This document shows, piece by piece, positions 44,983 through 53,769 of a stretch of 64,000 nucleotides of DNA (the stretch's first letter is position 1; every line of letters begins with the position of its first letter). Source of the DNA: Limibacillus halophilus (GTDB lineage Bacteria; Pseudomonadota; Alphaproteobacteria; Kiloniellales; CECT-8803); assembly GCF_014191775.1 (NCBI RefSeq), contig NZ_JACHXA010000008.1, positions 62,001 through 126,000 of the forward strand, in the 5' to 3' direction. The notes under the pieces were generated by a model that worked only from the letters and a program-made list of their open reading frames with translations, was not told the DNA's origin and searched no databases. The translations under genes and the position numbers were made by a program.

Positions 44983-46308
44983 TTAGCGGTTGGCCTGCTC
45001 GAAGCGGCGTAGAAGCTGGTTGCCGCGCTCGACGGCAGCATCGAGGGCTTCTTGGGCCGACTTGCTGCCGGACCAAACACCTTCCAGCTCCTCGTCGATA
45101 ATGCCGCGAATCTGGTCGAAGCTGCCCAGACGCAGGCCCTTCGAGTTGCCGGTCGGCGCCTTACCGGTCATCTGCAGGATGGCGATGTCGGTACCGGGGC
45201 TGGTCTCGTAGAAGCCTTGCGATTTGGTCAGCTCATAGGCCGCCGTGGTAATCGGCAGATAGCCTGTATTCTGATGCCAATCCGCCTGAACTTCCGCAGA
45301 GGAAAGGAAGTTGAAGAAATCCGCAACGCCCTTGTACTCCTCGCCCTCATGTCCGGCCATTACCCAAAGCGACGCGCCGCCGATGATGGTGTTCTGCGGT
45401 GCGCCCGCCACATCATCCCAATAGGGCAGATTCACGACCGCAAAGGGGAACTGCGCCTCGGCCTTCACGCCGGCATAACCCGCCGAAGACTCGGTGAAGA
45501 GCGCGCATTCGCCCGAACGGAAGCGCGCGCCGCCCTCGTTCCGGCGACCGCTATAGATGAACAGTCCGTCCTTGGCCCAGCGGCCCAAGGTATCGATGTG
45601 CTTGACTTGCACGGGACTGTTGAAGGCCAATTCCGTGTCAACACCGGCAAAGCCGTTGTCCTTTGTCGCAAACGGCACGTTGTGATAGGCGCTGAGATTT
45701 TCCAGATGCACCCAGCTCTGCCAAGCCGTGGTCAAGGGACAAGCGCTGCCCGATGCCTTCAGGGCCGTCAGGACGGTCTCGACTTCGCCCCAGGTCTTGG
45801 GTTTGGTTTCAGGGTCCAACCCTGCGGTCTTCAAGGCGTCCTTGTTGATGTAGAGGACCGGCGTTGAACTGTTGTACGGCAGCGACAGCATCTGACCGTC
45901 GGTAGTGGTATAGTAACCCGCGACCGCAGCCAGATAGGCATTGGGATCGAAGGGCAGACCGGATTCGGCCATCACCTCGTAAACGGGTTTGATGGCGCCC
46001 TTCGCGGACATCATCGTTGCCGTTCCTACTTCGAACACCTGCAGGATATGCGGCTGCTCGCCTGCGCGGAACGCGGCTATGCCGGCGTTTAGCGTTTCCG
46101 AATAGTTGCCCTTGTTGGTGGCGACGACCACGTAGTCCGACTGCGAGGCATTGTAGTCCTCAACCTGCTTGGCCAGCAGATCACCCAGACGGCCCGTAAA
46201 AGCATGCCACCACTGAATCTCCGTTGCGGCATTCGCGGCCCCGGCCAGACCGGCGGCCGACATCAGGGTTGCAAGCGCACCCGTCATCAGTCGTTTCTTG
46301 AAAGACAT
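44983..46308 (-). CDS. ugpB: sn-Glycerol-3-phosphate periplasmic binding protein UgpB
   Basis: About 441 residues with a signal peptide (1-28, ANA-ATEIQWWHA). The mature N-terminus TEIQWWHAFTGRLGDLL and later segments LSLPYNSSTPVLYINKDAL and IGGASLWVMAGH match UgpB. The ATG at 46308 follows AGGAGG at 7 bases; the frame extends upstream but without signal-peptide character. It captures glycerol-3-phosphate, or glycerophosphodiesters in relatives, for UgpAEC. Confidence 0.93.
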   Translation of the reverse strand: MSFKKRLMTGALATLMSAAGLAGAANAATEIQWWHAFTGRLGDLLAKQVEDYNASQSDYVVVATNKGNYSETLNAGIAAFRAGEQPHILQVFEVGTATMMSAKGAIKPVYEVMAESGLPFDPNAYLAAVAGYYTTTDGQMLSLPYNSSTPVLYINKDALKTAGLDPETKPKTWGEVETVLTALKASGSACPLTTAWQSWVHLENLSAYHNVPFATKDNGFAGVDTELAFNSPVQVKHIDTLGRWAKDGLFIYSGRRNEGGARFRSGECALFTESSAGYAGVKAEAQFPFAVVNLPYWDDVAGAPQNTIIGGASLWVMAGHEGEEYKGVADFFNFLSSAEVQADWHQNTGYLPITTAAYELTKSQGFYETSPGTDIAILQMTGKAPTGNSKGLRLGSFDQIRGIIDEELEGVWSGSKSAQEALDAAVERGNQLLRRFEQANR

Positions 46309-46627
46309 CCTTTGCCTCCTTCTATTCGGCGTTTCCCAATACGTCACTCTATACCGCGAGGGCCTCGGGGGATCCCGACGAGGGGAGGCGGCTGCGGGTG
46401 CGGTGACTTTTTGCCGTAACAATACTGTCACGATCGTTTTGGATGTGACCACACAAGGCAATCAACTGTCCAGCTATCAGATGCACCCTACGCCCTCACA
46501 ATCGCCCAATGGCGGCACTCGCTCCGCGACACCCGGTTGCTTAGCACGGCTACCATGACAGTCTTGTGGCCTCGGCAGTCGATTTTCCGCAAATCGTCAT
46601 GTCATCAAGCAGCCGAGCAAGCCTATC
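46309..46627. other. Upstream region of the ugp operon
   Basis: 319 bases between ugpB and the HCCA-isomerase-like gene, without a supported gene. Apart from the AGGAGG ribosome site, a weak Pho-box-like direct repeat occurs at 46414-46431: CCGTAAC, a 4-base spacer AATA, then CTGTCAC. The second half fits the PhoB consensus, the first poorly, and it points away from ugpB. The rest looks unstructured. Confidence 0.35.
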
Positions 46628-47233
46628 TTAGAGTCTCTCTGCCAGGATGGCTTCCAGATGATGCAAGCGGTCCTGACCGAAGAGGGCGCGGCCCTCGACG
46701 ATATAAGTTGGCGCGCCGATGATGCCGCGTTCGGCGGCCTCCAGGGAGTTCTTCTGCAAGAGGTCCTGCGCGGCCTCGCCCCTTGCCTCGGCCCTGAGCG
46801 CCGGACCGTCGAGCCCCGCTTGGGACGCCAAGTCGTCCAGAACGGTCGTATCGGCCAAACTGCGGTCGTCGCGCCACAGGGCTTGCTGCATCAAAAATGA
46901 CAGCATGGCCGGGTCACGGCCCTGCAGGATCAAGGTTGCCGCCATGCCCGCCGCCACCTCGATATTGTCATAGTGGTGCGAGGGGTCGGAATTGATGGGG
47001 ATGCCGTGGTAGGCCCCGGTCGTCCCCAAGTCTTCGACCATCTGCCGGATGCGTGCCGGATGGCGATCCTGGAACTGGGTCGCCCCTGTCCGCTCCAACA
47101 CGATACGCAGATAAACCGGGCGATGAATCACCTGTCTGCCCGAACGCGCAGCAAGGTCGTAAAACCGGCCCGCACCCAGGTAGCTGTATCCCGAGGCCAC
47201 GGAATAGAAGTATTCGATGGTCTTTGCCGTCAT
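46628..47233 (-). CDS. 2-Hydroxychromene-2-carboxylate isomerase-like DsbA-family protein
   Basis: 201 residues with the kappa-GST/HCCA-isomerase fold. The early motif YFYSVASGYSYLGAGRF supplies the catalytic Ser in place of a CxxC, HRPVYLRIVLERTG follows, and the end GIIGAPTYIVEGRALFGQDRLHHLEAIL carries the cis-Pro. Members isomerise naphthalene-pathway intermediates with glutathione or act in other detoxification. No aromatic pathway genes adjoin, so the substrate is open. It lies 16 bases after polA stops in the same direction. Confidence 0.85.
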   Translation of the reverse strand: MTAKTIEYFYSVASGYSYLGAGRFYDLAARSGRQVIHRPVYLRIVLERTGATQFQDRHPARIRQMVEDLGTTGAYHGIPINSDPSHHYDNIEVAAGMAATLILQGRDPAMLSFLMQQALWRDDRSLADTTVLDDLASQAGLDGPALRAEARGEAAQDLLQKNSLEAAERGIIGAPTYIVEGRALFGQDRLHHLEAILAERL

Positions 47234-47248
47234 GGCTGTTCCTTGTTG

Positions 47249-50086
47249 TCAGTGCGCTGCGGCCCAGTCGTCGCCGATCCCTACATCGGCTACCAGAGGA
47301 ACGTCGAGCGTGACCGCCGGTTGGGGCGCCTGTTCCATCACCTGTTTGACCAGGGCTGCGGTTTCTTCCATCTCCGCCTCGGCCACTTCGAACAACAGTT
47401 CGTCATGCACCTGCAGCAGCATGCGCGCGCCCAACCCTGCCTCCTTCAAGGCGTCAGGCAAGCGGATCATGGCGCGCTTGATGATGTCTGCTGCGGTTCC
47501 CTGGATCGGCGCGTTGATGGCGGCCCGTTCGGAAAAATTACGGCGCGCCGGATTGCCGTCCTTGATGCCCGGCACATGGATGCGCCGCCCAAAAAGAGTG
47601 GTGACATAACCCTGTTCGCGAGCCAGGGCCTTGGTGCTCTCCATATAATCGCGAATGCCTGGGTAGCGCTCGAAGTAGGCCTCGATATAAGCCTTGGCAT
47701 CGGCTTGCGCGATCCCGAGGTTCTGCGCCAGCCCAAAGGGCGAGATGCCGTAGATGATGCCGAAATTGATGGCCTTGGCCTGACGGCGGACCTCCGGTGT
47801 CATCTCCGCCAGGGGAACGCCAAAGACCTGGCTGGCGGTGATGGCGTGAATATCCTGTCCTTCGGCGAAGGCCTGCCGCAGGCTCTCGACCTCGGCAATA
47901 TGGGCGGTCAGGCGCAATTCGATCTGGCTGTAGTCGACCGACAGCAGCTTGCAACCCTTCTCCGCGATGAAGGCGGTGCGAATCTTGCGCCCCTCTTCGG
48001 TGCGGATCGGGATGTTCTGCAGATTGGGGTCGTTCGACGACAACCGCCCGGTCGAGGCCACCGCCTGACTGAAAGTCGTGTGGACGCGGCCGGTTTCCGG
48101 GTGAATCTGATTCTGCAGCGCGTCCGTGTAGGTGGATTTCAGTTTCGACAGCTGCCGCCAATCCAGCACCCGGGCGGGAAGGTCATGCCCCTGGTTGGCC
48201 AGACCCTGAAGAATCTCGGCCCCGGTACCCGGCGCGCCGCCCTTGGTCTTGCGTCCGGTCTCCAACCCCATCTCGTCGAACAGAATTTCCCCAAGCTGCT
48301 TGGGCGAGCCGATGGTGAAGCGCTTTCCGGCCAGGATATAGATTTGCTCTTCGAGCGCTTCGATCCGCTGCGCAAAGTCATTGGAGAAGCGCCGCAGAAT
48401 ATCGCGGTCCACCTTGATGCCGCAGCGTTCCATCTCCGCCAGGACCGGCACCAGCGGGCGATCCAGGGTTTCATAGACCGTCGCCAGACGCTCGACGCGC
48501 AGCCGCGGCTTGAGCGCCTGATGCAGGCGCAGCGTGACCTCCGCATCCTCGGCGGCATAGTCCAGCGCCTTGTCCAGCGGCACCTGATCGAAGGTAATCC
48601 GTTGGCGGCCTTGCTTGGTGACCTCGTCGAATTTGATCGTGGTATGGCCCAGGTGCAGGTTCGCCAACTCGTCCATCCCGTGCCCATGGGCACCGCCCTC
48701 CAGCACGTAGGACAGCAGCATCGTGTCATCGATGGGATGCAGCCAGACACCCTCGCGGGCGAAAACCAGCATGTCGAACTTGATGTTCTGCCCGACCTTC
48801 AGCACCGAAGGCGCCTCCAGCAGGGGTTTCAACCGTGCGATGGCATCGGCGACCGCGATCTGCTTGGGTGCAGCCTGCTGCGTCTCCTCACCCAATTGCA
48901 GTTGGTCGCTTTCATGTTGCAGCAGCCCATGCCGCAAGGGGATGTAGCAGGCCCGGCCCGGCCGAATCGCGAGACTGATGCCGACCATCAGGTCGCGCAT
49001 GGGATCAAGGCCAGTCGTCTCGGTATCGACCGCCACCAACCCAGCTTCCCGCGCCTCCGCAACCCAGCGATCCAGGCTCTCCAGGTCGCAAACAAGTTCG
49101 TAACTGGGCCCGCTGCTTTCAGGCGACGGTACAGCGCCATCCTCACGGGACGCCTCGACGGCGCCCACCTTGGCAGGCTCGCGTTCGTCCGGCACCAGAT
49201 CACCCGCCTCCAACTGCTCGGCAAGCCGGGCCTTTAGACTGCGGAACTCGTACTTGTCCAGGAAGGCCCGCAAGGTTTCCGGGTCCGGTTCATGCAGGGC
49301 CAGGCGACCCCATTCGACTTCGACCGGCGCGGCGTCGGTCAGCTCCACCAGACGGCGGCTGATGCGCGCCTGCTCGGCAAAGGCGATCAAGTTCTCGCGG
49401 CGCTTGGGTTGCTTGATCTCGGCGGCGCGCTCCAGCAACGCCTCCAGCGAGCCGTATTCGCCGATCAACTGTGCGGCGGTCTTGATGCCGATGCCCGGCA
49501 CGCCCGGCACGTTGTCGGTGGAGTCTCCGGCCAGGGACTGCACGTCCACCACCTTGTCCGGCGAGACGCCGAACTTCTCCAAAACCTCGTCGGGACCGAT
49601 CGGACGGTTCTTCATCGGATCGAGCATGGAGACACCGGGCCGGACGAGCTGCATCAGATCCTTGTCGGAGGAAACGACCGTGACCTGGATACCCCGCTCG
49701 ACCGCCTGACGGGCGACGGTGGCGATGATGTCGTCGGCCTCGTAGCCCGTCAGCTCCAGACTTTGCAGGCCAAAAGCCGCCGCCGCCTCGCGCACCATCG
49801 GAAACTGCGGAATCAGGTCTTCCGGCGTCTCGTCGCGGTTGGCCTTGTATTTCGGGTAGATCTCGTTGCGGAAAGTCGGCCCCGAGGCGTCGAAGGTGAC
49901 CAGCATGGCATCGGCGTCGCTCTCGCGGAGCAGCTTGACCAGCATGTTGCAGAAGCCATAGGCGGCCCCGGTCGGCGTACCGTCCTTGCGGGTGATCGAG
50001 GGCATGGCGAAGAAAGCCCGGAAGAGATACCCGTAACCATCGACGAGATAGAGGTGTTTGATCGGTGTGGAGGAATCGGCGCTCAT
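47249..50086 (-). CDS. polA: DNA polymerase I
   Basis: 945 residues with all three activities. The N-terminal 5'-3' exonuclease (1-290) contains LVDGYGYLFRAFFA, TGYEADDIIAT and DKDLMQLV. The 3'-5' proofreading domain keeps its first acidic motif (VAVDTETTGLD, Asp354 and Glu356). The C-terminal polymerase has DYSQIELRL, the O-helix RRQAKAINFGIIYG and the HDELLFE motif near the end. It fills gaps after Okazaki primer removal and repair. The opposite strand carries a 754-codon open frame, a codon-bias shadow. Confidence 0.97.
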   Translation of the reverse strand: MSADSSTPIKHLYLVDGYGYLFRAFFAMPSITRKDGTPTGAAYGFCNMLVKLLRESDADAMLVTFDASGPTFRNEIYPKYKANRDETPEDLIPQFPMVREAAAAFGLQSLELTGYEADDIIATVARQAVERGIQVTVVSSDKDLMQLVRPGVSMLDPMKNRPIGPDEVLEKFGVSPDKVVDVQSLAGDSTDNVPGVPGIGIKTAAQLIGEYGSLEALLERAAEIKQPKRRENLIAFAEQARISRRLVELTDAAPVEVEWGRLALHEPDPETLRAFLDKYEFRSLKARLAEQLEAGDLVPDEREPAKVGAVEASREDGAVPSPESSGPSYELVCDLESLDRWVAEAREAGLVAVDTETTGLDPMRDLMVGISLAIRPGRACYIPLRHGLLQHESDQLQLGEETQQAAPKQIAVADAIARLKPLLEAPSVLKVGQNIKFDMLVFAREGVWLHPIDDTMLLSYVLEGGAHGHGMDELANLHLGHTTIKFDEVTKQGRQRITFDQVPLDKALDYAAEDAEVTLRLHQALKPRLRVERLATVYETLDRPLVPVLAEMERCGIKVDRDILRRFSNDFAQRIEALEEQIYILAGKRFTIGSPKQLGEILFDEMGLETGRKTKGGAPGTGAEILQGLANQGHDLPARVLDWRQLSKLKSTYTDALQNQIHPETGRVHTTFSQAVASTGRLSSNDPNLQNIPIRTEEGRKIRTAFIAEKGCKLLSVDYSQIELRLTAHIAEVESLRQAFAEGQDIHAITASQVFGVPLAEMTPEVRRQAKAINFGIIYGISPFGLAQNLGIAQADAKAYIEAYFERYPGIRDYMESTKALAREQGYVTTLFGRRIHVPGIKDGNPARRNFSERAAINAPIQGTAADIIKRAMIRLPDALKEAGLGARMLLQVHDELLFEVAEAEMEETAALVKQVMEQAPQPAVTLDVPLVADVGIGDDWAAAH

Positions 50087-50132
50087 GATGTCAGCAGCAT
50101 GCCTGAAGCCTGCCTCCCAAGTCGAGTGCCGG

Positions 50133-50324
50133 TCAGTGGCCAGCCGAGGCGTCAGCCCCTTCCTTCAGCACGAAGCGGCGATCGCAGTAAGGACACTCCA
50201 CGAATCCCTTGTCGCCCATGTTCAGGTAAACCCTGGGATGACCCATCGCATCATCGCCGCCGTCACAGGCGACTTGCGCGCGTTCTACCTCGATAACCTC
50301 GGGCGGCTCGATCTGATTTGCCAT
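50133..50324 (-). CDS. CHCC-type zinc-finger protein (NDUFS6-like)
   Basis: 63 residues. A Cys and His (VACDGGDDAMGHPRVYLN) and a CPYCDRRFVL pair make the zf-CHCC pattern shared with mitochondrial complex I subunit NDUFS6, a family common in alphaproteobacteria. The ATG at 50324 follows GAGGA at good spacing; a TTG upstream would add five residues. It probably binds zinc; its role is unknown. It lies upstream of polA on the same strand and is divergent from the ABC ATPase gene. Confidence 0.85.
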   Translation of the reverse strand: MANQIEPPEVIEVERAQVACDGGDDAMGHPRVYLNMGDKGFVECPYCDRRFVLKEGADASAGH

Positions 50325-50444
50325 CGCTTCCTCACTCAACCGAAAACTCGGCTGGGACTATAACTGGTCACGCCTAACAATCAATCGCTTGTCGTGGGCG
50401 GACGAAAGGCCTAAGTCATTGCCATCATGCCAAAGGACGAACAG

Positions 50445-51434
50445 ATGACAAGCGCCGTCGGCGCGGCCGACAAAAATCCCCACTTGCCGGACTTCGCGGT
50501 TGAGGCCGTTGGCCTCGACAAGACCTACGCCGCCGCCGGCAAGCAAGGCGCCAAGCATGCCTTGAAAACCGTGGACCTCACGATTCCGCGCGGCAGCCTC
50601 TTTGGGCTGCTCGGACCCAACGGCGCGGGCAAGTCGACCTTCATCAACATCCTGGCCGGACTGGTCAACAAATCCGGCGGCACCGCCCGCATCTGGGACT
50701 GCGACATCGACCGCCAAACACGGCAGGCGCGCGCCGCTATTGGCGTGGTGCCGCAGGAGCTTAACATCGACCCCTTCTTCACGCCCTTCGAGCTGCTGGA
50801 GTTGCAGGCCGGTCTCTATGGCGTTCCGCCGCGCGAGCGCCGGACCCTGGAGATCCTCGCGATGCTGGGTCTGTCTGATAAGGCCAAGGCCTATGCCCGG
50901 ACGCTTTCCGGCGGTATGCGCCGGCGCTTGATGGTCGCCAAGGCGATGGTTCACAACCCGCCCGTACTGGTGCTGGACGAGCCGACCGCCGGCGTCGATA
51001 TCGAGCTGCGCCAGCAGCTTTGGGCGCAGGTGAAGGAACTTAATCGGCGCGGCGTCACGATCCTGCTGACGACTCACTACCTGGAAGAAGCCGAGGAGCT
51101 TTGCGACCGCATCGCCATCATCAATCATGGCGAGGTTATTGCCTGCGACACCACGCAGGCCCTGCTGCGCAAGCTGGACAACAAGACCCTGACCATCACC
51201 TTCGCCGAAAGCTTCGAGGCGGTGCCCAAGCCTTTTGCGGAGTTCAGCGTCGAGAAGGTCGGCGAACATGCGCTGCGCTTTCAGTACCGGGCCAGCGAAA
51301 GTCCGCTGCCGCGAATCCTCTCGGCTGCGGGCAGCGCCGGGCTGACACCGGTCGATGTTACGACCGAGGAAACCGACCTGGAGGATATCTTCCTGCAGCT
51401 CACGCGGGGCGCGCATGCGGGCGCTCAAGGCTGA
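50445..51434 (+). CDS. ABC-2-type transporter ATP-binding protein
   Basis: About 329 residues with Walker A (GPNGAGKSTFIN), Q-loop GVVPQELNIDPFFTP, signature LSGGMRRRLMVAKAM, Walker B VLVLDEPTAGVD and the switch His TTHYLEEAEELCD, as in drug or polysaccharide exporter ATPases. The ATG at 50445 has AAGGA before it and is preferred to 50427. No ABC-2 permease follows; the next gene, overlapping its end by 20 bases, encodes a lipoprotein hydrolase. The membrane partner must be elsewhere. Confidence 0.9.
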   Translation: MTSAVGAADKNPHLPDFAVEAVGLDKTYAAAGKQGAKHALKTVDLTIPRGSLFGLLGPNGAGKSTFINILAGLVNKSGGTARIWDCDIDRQTRQARAAIGVVPQELNIDPFFTPFELLELQAGLYGVPPRERRTLEILAMLGLSDKAKAYARTLSGGMRRRLMVAKAMVHNPPVLVLDEPTAGVDIELRQQLWAQVKELNRRGVTILLTTHYLEEAEELCDRIAIINHGEVIACDTTQALLRKLDNKTLTITFAESFEAVPKPFAEFSVEKVGEHALRFQYRASESPLPRILSAAGSAGLTPVDVTTEETDLEDIFLQLTRGAHAGAQG

Positions 51435-52467
51435 TCACGCAAGAGCCTTTCGCTTCTTCCTGATGACACTGCTGCTGGCCCTTGCACTGGCGGGCTGCAC
51501 GACGCAGTTCGCACCGCCGGGGCCTTACAACGCAGGCGAAGGGCCACCCCCCGAACTTTTGACGACCGCCACGCCGAGCGAGGGCACATTCCGCGCCGAT
51601 GACGGATTGCTTCTGCCCTGGCGCGCCTGGCTGCCGGTCGGCGAGCCGCAAGCCGTCGTCCTGGCGCTGCACGGCATGAACGACTATGCAGAAGCCTTCG
51701 CCCTGCCCGGCACGGCCCTGGCGGCGGCGGGAATCGCGGTCTATGCCTACGATCAGCGCGGCTTTGGCGCAGCCCCTCATCGCGGTCTGTGGCCGGGAAC
51801 CGGCCGTCTGGTCGCCGATCTGCGCAATGCCACGGCGCTTTTGGCCGCGCGCCATCCCGGCCTGCCGCTCTATCTGCTGGGGGAGAGTATGGGAGGCGCA
51901 GTCGTGATCGCCGCCACGACGCGCCCCGGCGCGCCGCAGGTCGCGGGTATCATTCTGTCCGCCCCCGCCGTCTGGGGTTATGACGAGATGGGTCTGGTCC
52001 CCCGCGTCTCCCTCTGGGTTGCCCGGCGTCTGGTCCCCGGCATGACGGCGACCGGCAGCGACCTCAAGATTCAGGCGACCGACAACTTACCCCTGCTCCA
52101 GGCCTTTTCGACCGACCCGCTGGTCATCAAGAAGACCCGGATCGACGCCGTGGGCGGCCTTGTCGATCTGATGGACGAAGCGCTGCTGGCCGCACCCAAG
52201 CTGACGGCGCGCACGCTGCTGCTTTACGGTGATAAGGATCAGGTCATCCCGGCCGACTCGCTGGACCGATTCTGGACCAACCTCCCCGCCGAAGCATCCG
52301 GACGCCAACGTCGCCTCGATTACCCCGACGGCTGGCACTGGCTGCTGCGCGACCTGCAGGCCGCGCGGGTTTACGCCGATATCGCCGCCTGGATCGCCGA
52401 CCCCGATCAGCCGCTGCCTTCCGTCACCGATAACAGCGCACGAGAGCGCGGCAAGGAGGCCTCGTGA
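51415..52467 (+). CDS. Lipoprotein alpha/beta hydrolase (monoacylglycerol lipase-like)
   Basis: About 350 residues. An N-terminal hydrophobic stretch with lipobox LALAGC suggests a lipid-anchored envelope protein. The hydrolase part has an oxyanion loop LALHGMNDY, the nucleophile elbow LLGESMGGAVV (Ser), an Asp in LLYGDKDQVIP, and a C-terminal His in DGWHWLLRDL. This matches serine hydrolases of the lysophospholipase/monoacylglycerol lipase group. The ATG at 51415 overlaps the ABC ATPase gene, and its stop overlaps the DMT gene, so the three genes are coupled. Confidence 0.87.
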   Translation: MRALKADHARAFRFFLMTLLLALALAGCTTQFAPPGPYNAGEGPPPELLTTATPSEGTFRADDGLLLPWRAWLPVGEPQAVVLALHGMNDYAEAFALPGTALAAAGIAVYAYDQRGFGAAPHRGLWPGTGRLVADLRNATALLAARHPGLPLYLLGESMGGAVVIAATTRPGAPQVAGIILSAPAVWGYDEMGLVPRVSLWVARRLVPGMTATGSDLKIQATDNLPLLQAFSTDPLVIKKTRIDAVGGLVDLMDEALLAAPKLTARTLLLYGDKDQVIPADSLDRFWTNLPAEASGRQRRLDYPDGWHWLLRDLQAARVYADIAAWIADPDQPLPSVTDNSARERGKEAS

Positions 52468-53378
52468 ACGCCATTCGGCAGGCGACCGCGTTCGACTTCG
52501 CCAAGCTCTTGACGCTGGGTGCTATCTGGGGCGCGGCCTTCCTCTGCATCAAACTGGGGCTGGAGGGCTTTGCCCCCATCACCCTGGCGGTCAGCCGCAC
52601 CCTGCTGGGCGTGGTGGTCCTGTTGATACTGCTGGCCGCGACCGGCACGAAACTGCCGTACCGCCGCCGCGACTGGGGTTGGATCGCCGTCATTGGCGCG
52701 GTCAATACCTCCCTGCCCTTCCTGCTGATCGCCTGGGGACAACAGTTCATCGGCGCGGGGCTGGCCTCGATCCTGATGGGCGCGGGTCCCTTCGTCGCCC
52801 TCTTCGCCAACCACGTCCTGACCCACGACGACCGCATCACCGGATACAAGGTCGCGGGCATGATCCTGGGGCTGCTGGGCGTCATGATCCTGGTGGGTGG
52901 CGAGGCCTTGACCGGCCTCACCGCTTCCTTCTTCGGGCAGTTGGCCATCGTTGGCGCGGCGGCCAGCTATGCGGCCTCGGGCGTCATGACCCGCAAGATC
53001 AGCCACCTGCCCGCCGCCAGCGGTGCCTCGGCGACGCTGTTGATGGGCGCGGTCTACCTGCTTCCGGCGGCCTTCATCTTCGAGGCGCCGCTGGCCTCGC
53101 GGCCCGGTATCGCCGCCATCGCGGCGGTCCTGTTCCTGGGCCTCGTCTCCTCGGGCTTTGCCCACCTGCTGCGCTTCCAGTTGATCCGCGACACCGGCGC
53201 CGTTTTCATGAGCCAGGTATCCTATCTGGTGCCGCTGTTCGGGGTTTTCTGGGCCTGGGTTTTCCTGGGTGAGCGGCTGCACGTCGAGGCCTGGATCGCG
53301 CTCGCCCTGATCCTGTCGGGCATCGGTATTTCCCGCCTGCGGCGCAAAAGAAAAGCCCGCCTTCTGGACGAGCTTTGA
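52464..53378 (+). CDS. DMT-superfamily (EamA) transporter
   Basis: 304 residues with ten hydrophobic helices in two EamA repeats, from FAKLLTLGAIWGAAFLCIKLGLEGFAP to AWIALALILSGIGISRLRRKRK. It begins with a GTG that overlaps the hydrolase stop (GTGA) and has an AAGGAGG site in front. It is probably an exporter of a small metabolite. It is the last gene of the ABC ATPase - hydrolase - DMT unit, ending 44 bases before the tRNA gene. Confidence 0.9.
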   Translation: MNAIRQATAFDFAKLLTLGAIWGAAFLCIKLGLEGFAPITLAVSRTLLGVVVLLILLAATGTKLPYRRRDWGWIAVIGAVNTSLPFLLIAWGQQFIGAGLASILMGAGPFVALFANHVLTHDDRITGYKVAGMILGLLGVMILVGGEALTGLTASFFGQLAIVGAAASYAASGVMTRKISHLPAASGASATLLMGAVYLLPAAFIFEAPLASRPGIAAIAAVLFLGLVSSGFAHLLRFQLIRDTGAVFMSQVSYLVPLFGVFWAWVFLGERLHVEAWIALALILSGIGISRLRRKRKARLLDEL

Positions 53379-53422
53379 GGCTTGTTCCGCCCCGCCGCTT
53401 CGAGTAATGTCCGCCCCGCGAC

Positions 53423-53499
53423 GCGCCCGTAGCTCAGCTGGATAGAGCGCTTGCCTCCGGAGCAAGAGGTCAGAGGTTCGAATCCTCTCGGGCGCGCCA
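53423..53499 (+). tRNA. tRNA-Arg (anticodon CCG)
   Basis: A complete cloverleaf of 77 bases including an encoded CCA. The acceptor stem GCGCCCG pairs with CGGGCGC (53489-53495), followed by discriminator G. The D loop AGCTCAGCTGGATAGAGC, the anticodon stem-loop CTTGCCTCCGGAGCAAG with anticodon CCG, and the T arm AGAGGTTCGAATCCTCT are all regular. It marks the left edge of the AT-rich HEPN islet; no repeat of its 3' end is visible on the islet's far side. Confidence 0.97.
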
Positions 53500-53769
53500 G
53501 TATTTCCCCTGAATTTAGCGGTTTTTGATCTGATTCTCGATGGGCGGTTGTTGATCGGGCCCAACAAGATGTGTGTAGTCAGACTAATCCGTCCCGCAGT
53601 TTTTTCTAACCCGCTTCGTCCCCTGTGCGGGCTAAGCGCAACTTCATCCTGGCAAAGGGGCAAAGCCGCGGTTGCATCCCCCAACTGCATTAGCAGATCA
53701 TGAAAGATAGAATTTTGATATACTGCATTCTCAACTAAATATTTCAAATCAAACTTGTGTGGGTAAGCC
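53500..53769. other. AT-rich transition between tRNA-Arg and the HEPN gene
   Basis: 270 bases in which base composition drops sharply towards the right. There is no integrase or att repeat. A short hairpin (CCCGC/GCGGG around 53611-53631) has no T-tract on its exit side. The last 70 bases are strongly AT-rich and probably hold the HEPN promoter. This stretch probably arrived with the gene. Confidence 0.5.

Noticed and set aside
46973-49237. 754-codon open frame on the plus strand opposite polA
   Set aside because: It lies entirely within polA, which has all expected motifs. Long antisense frames are common in GC-rich genes, and its translation shows no domain.
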